Part shown: positions 6,414 to 9,506 of the stretch, one piece after another
How the letters are laid out: every line of letters begins with the position of its first letter
Numbering within the stretch: the stretch's first letter is position 1
Origin: an uncultured Gallionellaceae bacterium
GTDB lineage: Bacteria > Pseudomonadota > Gammaproteobacteria > Burkholderiales > Sulfuricellaceae
Length of the DNA: 9,506 nt
Reading direction: 5' to 3'
Assembly (NCBI GenBank): GCA_937873435.1
Contig: CALMWM010000548.1
Coordinates: 1 to 9,506, forward strand
Notes under the pieces: model-generated
The model's database searches: none
Seen by the model: only the letters and a program-made list of their open reading frames with translations
Told to the model about the DNA's origin: nothing
Made by a program: the position numbers and the translations under genes

Positions 6414-7104
6414 CCCGGATTGTGTCGTCTATTTGCAATAGCGCCTGCCCCATCTGGTTCTCTGCTTGCGAGTGATTCGAATAAGTATCCCAAGTTGGGC
6501 AGTAGGTTTCATTAGCTTGGTTGCCCCATACCGTCCAATTTTTGCGCTCGCCTCGGGCAAATAGCTCAAGGAATGGCCCTGGGCTACATGCTTCAATGAG
6601 GTCGTATTGCTCATCAGGCTTGCGTGAATGCTCGCGTTTGCGCGTAGCCATGAAATTCACCTGGCTACGTCCTGGCGCAAGTGTCCTGGCGTTCTTCCCG
6701 CGTATGCCGAACAATATTAATTCAGTAACGTTGCGGAAGTAAAAACCAACCCCACGCCCATCCGGGCCGCCATCTTTTCTGATCTTGTGCCAGACCAAAT
6801 TGCTCTTGTATTGAAACCCCCAAGCCTGCATTACCGCCAACCCCTCCGGTAAGAGGGCATTAGGCACCCACAAATACAAGTGGCTGGCGTCAGCGGCGGC
6901 GTCAGCGACGGGGAGCGCCTTGATGTCGTTTAACGACATGGTGCTATAACGATTCAGGCGTTTATGTTCCGGTGCCACTTTCCCTGTGCGGTTTTGGAAC
7001 TGCCAAGGCGGATCAGCCAAAATCGTGCTGAACTTCCGCCCATCAAGAAACTGCCAAAAATCGGCGCTTGCTGCTATCACGTTCGAGTCGCTAAAGTCAT
7101 TCAT
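6397..7104 (-). CDS. MT-A70-family adenine-N6 DNA methyltransferase
   Basis: The protein has 235 residues. The start at 7104 has AGGGG 6 nt upstream; the frame extends to 7317, but that part overlaps the HTH gene in another frame and has no protein-like character. DPPW at residues 31-34 (STILADPPWQF) is the catalytic motif of beta-class, MT-A70-like amino methyltransferases. Family-like segments follow: LYLWVPNALLPEGLAVMQAWGF, VWHKIRK and FRNVTELILFGIRG. REHSRKPDE (157-165) and the C-terminal FLELFAR (179-184 region) are the usual SAM-pocket side of the permuted fold. It should modify adenine at N6 in DNA, probably protecting sites cut by the convergent nuclease. It follows the HTH gene by 28 nt on the same strand, so the two are likely co-transcribed. 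Confidence 0.9.
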   Translation of the reverse strand: MNDFSDSNVIAASADFWQFLDGRKFSTILADPPWQFQNRTGKVAPEHKRLNRYSTMSLNDIKALPVADAAADASHLYLWVPNALLPEGLAVMQAWGFQYKSNLVWHKIRKDGGPDGRGVGFYFRNVTELILFGIRGKNARTLAPGRSQVNFMATRKREHSRKPDEQYDLIEACSPGPFLELFARGERKNWTVWGNQANETYCPTWDTYSNHSQAENQMGQALLQIDDTIRVTSQL

Positions 7105-7132
7105 AAACCACCCCTGAGTAATTTCAGTTCCA

Positions 7133-7417
7133 TTACATTGGAAAATCGGTTTGTTTGCTACCACCCCAACGCCCTTTTGCGGCAGCGCCACGAACCTTGT
7201 TTGGTTCAATTTCCATCTTGCGTAGCAAGTGCTCAAATTCCAGCCCATTGCCCGCCAATTCCCCCATGAGCAACGCCACAATCGCCCAATGCGCCGGGAC
7301 ATGATCGTCCTTGGCATAGTTCGTAATGGACTTGCTGTTGAGCTTCACCAGGTCGGCAAAATCCTTGTTGGTCAGCCCGGCTCTGCCAAGGTGGCTTCGG
7401 AATGTTTTGTAGTTCAT
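7133..7417 (-). CDS. XRE-type helix-turn-helix regulator, possible R-M controller
   Basis: The protein has 94 residues from the ATG at 7417 (a GTG five codons upstream at 7432 is possible but has no Shine-Dalgarno). The first 50 residues form a Cro/CI-like domain: YKTFRSHLGRAGLTNKDFAD, then a recognition-helix-like segment NSKSITNYAKDDHVPAHW. The tail (about 70-94) is basic and glycine-rich. Size, position just before a methyltransferase, and location in an R-M-like cluster match controller (C) proteins, which time methylase and nuclease expression; no sequence proof of that class. AGAGGG touches the ATG directly and a promoter (7423-7451) would start transcripts at about 7416, so leaderless translation is plausible. 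The nuclease gene is not adjacent to it, unlike many C-protein systems. Confidence 0.75.
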   Translation of the reverse strand: MNYKTFRSHLGRAGLTNKDFADLVKLNSKSITNYAKDDHVPAHWAIVALLMGELAGNGLEFEHLLRKMEIEPNKVRGAAAKGRWGGSKQTDFPM

Positions 7418-7422
7418 CCCTC

Positions 7423-7451
7423 TTTGTACCACAGCTATTTTATGGAGTCAA
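7423..7451 (-). promoter_or_regulatory. Promoter for HTH-methyltransferase genes
   Basis: On the minus strand, TTGACT (7451-7446) and TACAAA (7428-7423) are separated by 17 nt. Transcription would begin at about 7416, on the ATG of the HTH gene, giving a leaderless mRNA. The -10 box matches the consensus only at 4 of 6 positions. Confidence 0.45.
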
Positions 7452-7453
7452 TA

Positions 7454-7564
7454 CATTTAACAATTTAATGGGTAAATAATTCAATTTATTAATGAAATAG
7501 AACAATGTATCTATTTTCTTGCGTTTCCATTGTTTAATGTATACAATTAGTACATTGTTTAATG
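7454..7564. promoter_or_regulatory. Repeated operator-like boxes in AT-rich divergent region
   Basis: CATTGTTTAATG occurs exactly twice (7528-7539 and 7553-7564), 25 bp apart. An inverted near-copy, CATTTAACAAT (7454-7464), differs at one position, and ACAATGTA (7502-7509) is the exact inverse of TACATTGT (7551-7558). The boxes lie between the divergent HTH and transposase genes, and two of them overlap the transposase promoter. They are candidates for binding by the HTH protein, which would then repress the transposase and its own gene (inference). Confidence 0.5.
7519..7547 (+). promoter_or_regulatory. Promoter for transposase gene
   Basis: TTGCGT (7519-7524) and TACAAT (7542-7547) are 17 nt apart, predicting a start near 7554 and a leader of about 25 nt. 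One operator-like repeat lies in the spacer and another at the start point, so repression by occlusion is plausible. Confidence 0.5.
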
Positions 7565-7578
7565 GAAAAGAGGCTGCC

Positions 7579-8601
7579 ATGTCCCAACATTTTCTGCTCA
7601 CCGCTAAAGCCCGCACGCTGTCCGTTCGCAAGGTCATGGAAATGACCCACGGCCAGGCGTTTCAGTTCTTCAAGGAAATGCGCTGGGGCGAAGGCGAAGA
7701 AGTGGTTTGCCCGGTGTGCGGCACCATCGACCAGCATTATTTCCGCGCTGACCGGAAGCAATGGCGGTGCAAGGCTTGCACCCATTCGTTTTCTGTCACG
7801 TCCGGCACGATCTTCGCCAATCACAAATTGCCATTGAGGGTTTACCTGGCGGCGATTGCGATCTACACCAACGCCGTGAAAGGATTATCTGCGCTGCAAC
7901 TGTCCCGCGACCTGGGCGTCCAGTACAAAACCGCTTTCGTGCTAGCGCACAAGATCAGGGAGTCGCTGATGGAACAGCGCGACGAGACGCCGCTGGCCGG
8001 CGAGATTCACATGGACGGCGCCTACGTGAATGGCACCATCCGCCCCGAGAACAAGAAGGAAGACCGGATCGACCGCCGCCTGTTCGAGAATCAGAAGCCC
8101 GACAAGCGTTGCGTGTTCGTCATGCGCCAGAAGATCGAGACGGCAGGCGACCTGATCAAGGGCGCCAACAAGACGCTGACCTTCATCATCAAGGCCGAGA
8201 ATCAGGCCGATGTGAGCAAGCTGGCTGCGGCGTTCGTGGGGAAAGGTTCGGTGATCTGCGCGGATGAGTCCAACGCTTATGACGCGCTGCACGCCAAGTT
8301 CGATACCCGCCGGGTGAACCACTCGCAGGAGTACCGGAGCGCTGCCGGGATCACCAACAACCTGGCTGAATCGTACTTCTCGCGCTTCCGCCGGATGCAA
8401 ATGGGACAGATGCACAAGTTCGGCAATCTGTACCTGGCGAACTATGCCAATGAAGCGGCCTATCGCGAGGACACCCGCAGAACCCCAAATGGGGAAATCT
8501 TCACCGACATCACCACGAAATGCGCCCACACCAAGACCAGCCGGGACTGGTGCGGGTACTGGCAGGGCAACAAACGCGATGCCGAGCGCCTGGCGGCTTA
8601 A
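7579..8601 (+). CDS. IS1595-family (ISXO2-like) transposase
   Basis: The protein has 340 residues; AAAAGAGG (7566-7573) lies 5 nt before the ATG at 7579, preferred over an upstream in-frame ATG at 7519 that falls in the promoter. The N-terminus has a zinc ribbon, C44PVC47...C64KAC67, then a helical DNA-binding part (LSALQLSRDLGVQYKTA, 103-119). The catalytic domain shows HMDGAYVNG with D146, ICADESNAYD with D229, and GITNNLAESYFSRFRR followed by MGQMHKF...YLANYANEAAY, the ISXO2-like C-terminal signature (candidate third acid E264). Its length is typical for the family and the frame is intact. It is convergent with the next gene; the two stops share TTAA at 8598-8601. It should act on the 21-bp ends of this element. 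Confidence 0.93.
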   Translation: MSQHFLLTAKARTLSVRKVMEMTHGQAFQFFKEMRWGEGEEVVCPVCGTIDQHYFRADRKQWRCKACTHSFSVTSGTIFANHKLPLRVYLAAIAIYTNAVKGLSALQLSRDLGVQYKTAFVLAHKIRESLMEQRDETPLAGEIHMDGAYVNGTIRPENKKEDRIDRRLFENQKPDKRCVFVMRQKIETAGDLIKGANKTLTFIIKAENQADVSKLAAAFVGKGSVICADESNAYDALHAKFDTRRVNHSQEYRSAAGITNNLAESYFSRFRRMQMGQMHKFGNLYLANYANEAAYREDTRRTPNGEIFTDITTKCAHTKTSRDWCGYWQGNKRDAERLAA

Positions 8602-9047
8602 ACGATCCGCCAAAGCACCGTCAGGCCGTTATTGGCTCGGCCCGCGTCTTCGACCAGCCCGCGCTTCTCCAGGCGCCGGAGCGTGCCGGTCAGCGTGCGC
8701 TGAATGGAAGCGCGCAACTCCCTCGTATCCTCCAAGCCTTTGCCAACGATGATTTGCTCTGCCATCATGACCGTTGTCAGGGGCTGCGCCGCCTCTCTGA
8801 GCGCATCCAGCACCCAAATGTGGCTTTCCTTGTTCTCGAAACGCTTGAACCCGCCGGAACGGGAGGAAGTGACCCGCTTGGCGCCCAGGCTGCGCAGGTC
8901 AATTGCCGGGTCAAAGAGCTTGAGTGTGGCGTCCAGGTGCTTGAGATCGGACGATACGCGCTCAATCTCTGTCCGGTGGAACTGGATCAATCCGGCCAGC
9001 TCGGCGTGCTTGGCGACGAGGGCGGATACGACGTGGGGTTCTGCCAT
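8598..9047 (-). CDS. Unknown protein with coiled-coil and winged-helix-like region, transposon-borne
   Basis: The protein has 149 residues from the ATG at 9047 (AGGTG 4 nt upstream); a TTG at 9065 would add six residues. Residues 1-45 look like an alpha-helical coiled coil (VSALVAKHAELAGLIQFHRT, then a heptad-like DLKHLDATLKLF). Residues 75-149 resemble a winged helix: HIWVLDALREAAQPLTTVMM, AEQIIVGKG, IQRTLTGTLRRLEKRGLVED, then a terminal VLWRIV strand. From memory, similar proteins with the N-terminal pattern EPHVVSALVAKxAEL occur in many alpha- and betaproteobacterial genomes and remain uncharacterised. A regulatory or DNA-binding role for the element is plausible. It shares TTAA at its end with the transposase. 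Confidence 0.75.
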   Translation of the reverse strand: MAEPHVVSALVAKHAELAGLIQFHRTEIERVSSDLKHLDATLKLFDPAIDLRSLGAKRVTSSRSGGFKRFENKESHIWVLDALREAAQPLTTVMMAEQIIVGKGLEDTRELRASIQRTLTGTLRRLEKRGLVEDAGRANNGLTVLWRIV

Positions 9048-9051
9048 GGGG

Positions 9052-9079
9052 CACCTGTTTCGCAATTAGGGAACAGGTG
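9052..9079. promoter_or_regulatory. Inverted repeat CACCTGTT-N12-AACAGGTG before the unknown gene
   Basis: The perfect 8-bp arms (9052-9059, 9072-9079) have centres about two helical turns apart and lie between the right terminal repeat and the ATG at 9047. This is typical of a dimer-binding operator, possibly for autoregulation by the encoded winged-helix-like protein. TATAAC just upstream on the minus strand could be a -10. Confidence 0.5.
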
Positions 9080-9112
9080 TTATATTAGGGACTTAGGCGG
9101 GATATTTCCTTG

Positions 9113-9133
9113 GGCAACAGCTACATAATACCG
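9113..9133 (-). repeat. Right terminal inverted repeat (21 bp)
   Basis: The exact reverse complement of 5004-5024, ending ...GCTACATAATACCG, directly followed by the second CGCAAATA. Confidence 0.92.
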
Positions 9134-9141
9134 CGCAAATA
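9134..9141 (+). repeat. Right copy of 8-bp target site duplication (CGCAAATA)
   Basis: Identical in sequence and orientation to 4996-5003, directly abutting the right terminal repeat. Confidence 0.9.
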
Positions 9142-9162
9142 GCCGTGTTTCTCGATCAGCAA

Positions 9163-9213
9163 GTAGCCCGGAGCAGCATAGCGCAATCCGAGAGCGCCCG
9201 TCAGGGCGCACGG
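9163..9213. repeat. REP-like sequence and GC-rich hairpin in right flank
   Basis: GTAGCCCGG (9163-9171) through AATCCG (9185-9190) resembles the widespread 'GTAGCCCGG...GCGCAATCCGGG' REP-type repeat. It is followed by a strong hairpin, GCGCCC (9194-9199) / GGGCGC (9204-9209) with a 4-nt loop, bracketed by CCG 9188-9190 and CGG 9211-9213. There is no T-run, so this is probably a repeat and not an intrinsic terminator. With the target duplication and the promoter below, this accounts for most of the gene-free DNA 9134-9350. Confidence 0.6.
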
Positions 9214-9316
9214 TGGCCCCCCATCCATTCTGCTTGGCGGCGCGCCCTCTACGCTTGCTTTTGATTTTCTATCACCTCGTAAGCCTAGCCCCTTTAACCC
9301 CTTATTTTTGCAAGAA

Positions 9317-9325
9317 TGGTATGAT
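9317..9325 (+). promoter_or_regulatory. Extended -10 promoter for the last gene
   Basis: TGG followed directly by TATGAT (9320-9325) is an extended -10 element (TGnTATnAT type), in AT-rich DNA. No good -35 is found at 17 nt, as is common with extended -10 promoters. The predicted start near 9332 gives a leader of about 19 nt containing the ribosome binding site. Confidence 0.45.
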
Positions 9326-9350
9326 ACTTTTCATCTAGAAAGGGCATCTG

Positions 9351-9506
9351 ATGACTATCGAGACTAAAGCAAAGAGGTTGCAATATCGGAAAGCTGTATT
9401 CACCGCAGGTAAGCAACATAACTTGCAGAATCTTCTGGTAGCCGCTTTAAATAGGCTGTGTTCGCAAACCGTGTTGGTGGCTCGCGTGGTGAGCCACCGA
9501 TGGCGG
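9351..9506 (+). CDS. Unknown protein, N-terminal part (runs out of window)
   Basis: An ATG at 9351 is preceded by GAAAGGG (9338-9344) at 6 nt and by an extended -10 promoter; 52 codons are open to the window end. The start is MTIETKAKRLQYRKAVFTAG, continuing with a likely amphipathic helix (HNLQNLLVAALNRL). The composition is more AT-rich than the host iron genes, suggesting accessory DNA. I do not recognise the family. Bases 9476-9498 inside it form a hairpin, so the true reading frame near the window end deserves caution. Confidence 0.55.
   Translation, partial: MTIETKAKRLQYRKAVFTAGKQHNLQNLLVAALNRLCSQTVLVARVVSHRWR

Larger units (their letters stand above)
5004..9133. mobile_element. IS1595-type transposon carrying a putative restriction-modification module
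   Basis: This is a 4130-bp element with perfect 21-bp terminal inverted repeats (5004-5024, 9113-9133) and flanking 8-bp direct repeats. It encodes an IS1595/ISXO2-type transposase (7579-8601), which agrees with the 8-bp duplication. Cargo lies between the left end and the transposase: PD-(D/E)XK nuclease, MT-A70 methyltransferase and XRE regulator. A further unknown gene lies between the transposase and the right end. No second pair of ends surrounds the transposase alone, so the cargo belongs to the element and is not a neighbour. Intact ends, an intact transposase frame and a perfect duplication argue for a recent insertion. Passenger genes are a known trait of some IS1595-family elements; an R-M passenger is the notable part. 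Confidence 0.9.

Noticed and set aside
7105..7317. 71-residue N-terminal extension of the methyltransferase
   Set aside because: It overlaps the HTH gene in a different frame; the ATG at 7104 has a good Shine-Dalgarno site and begins just before the family homology.
7942..8613. Minus-strand open frame of 223 codons over the transposase
   Set aside because: Antisense shadow of a transposase with clear zinc-ribbon and catalytic motifs.
1..9506. CRISPR array, tRNA or rRNA genes
   Set aside because: No regularly spaced repeats and no tRNA or rRNA sequence were recognised on either strand.

Overview
The window looks like chromosomal DNA from a GC-rich proteobacterium, most likely a betaproteobacterium (inference). 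The host genes are GC-rich and tightly packed with good Shine-Dalgarno sites. The FTR1/polyferredoxin iron-uptake set, HemP and REP-like hairpins of the GTTGGGTTA...TAACCCAAC type all fit that group. No rRNA, tRNA or CRISPR array is visible.

Region 1 (1-2835) is an iron uptake and storage operon: the 3' end of an FTR1-type iron permease, a single-pass membrane/periplasmic protein of unknown function starting in an ATGA overlap, an FtrD-like membrane polyferredoxin, and a ferritin-like protein. This is the FtrC/FtrD half of an FtrABCD-like ferrous iron importer, with a storage protein downstream. Region 2 (3024-4365) is a tight three-gene unit: an ABM-fold protein, an EAL-domain c-di-GMP phosphodiesterase-like protein, and the hemin-uptake protein HemP. 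Region 3 (4366-5003) holds a possible structured leader, a 92-residue protein resembling the AF1514 family, and a REP-like inverted-repeat cluster.

Region 4 (5004-9133) is the most interesting part: an apparently complete transposon of about 4.1 kb. Its ends are a perfect 21-bp terminal inverted repeat (5004-5024 and 9113-9133), and these are flanked by a perfect 8-bp direct repeat CGCAAATA (4996-5003 and 9134-9141), the target-duplication length known for the IS1595 family. Inside lies an IS1595/ISXO2-type transposase (zinc ribbon plus DDE-like domain). The other contents are a PD-(D/E)XK nuclease (+) convergent with an MT-A70 adenine-N6 methyltransferase (-), a small XRE-type HTH regulator upstream of the methyltransferase, and a winged-helix-like protein of unknown function convergent with the transposase. 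The simplest reading is a restriction-modification module, with a controller-like regulator, carried as cargo by an IS1595-type element. The nuclease/methyltransferase part is visibly more AT-rich than the host genes.

Region 5 (9134-9506) is the right flank: REP-like and GC-rich hairpins, then an extended -10 promoter and the start of an unrecognised gene that leaves the window. Removing the element and one copy of the 8-bp repeat restores one continuous target sequence made of repeat-type intergenic DNA.
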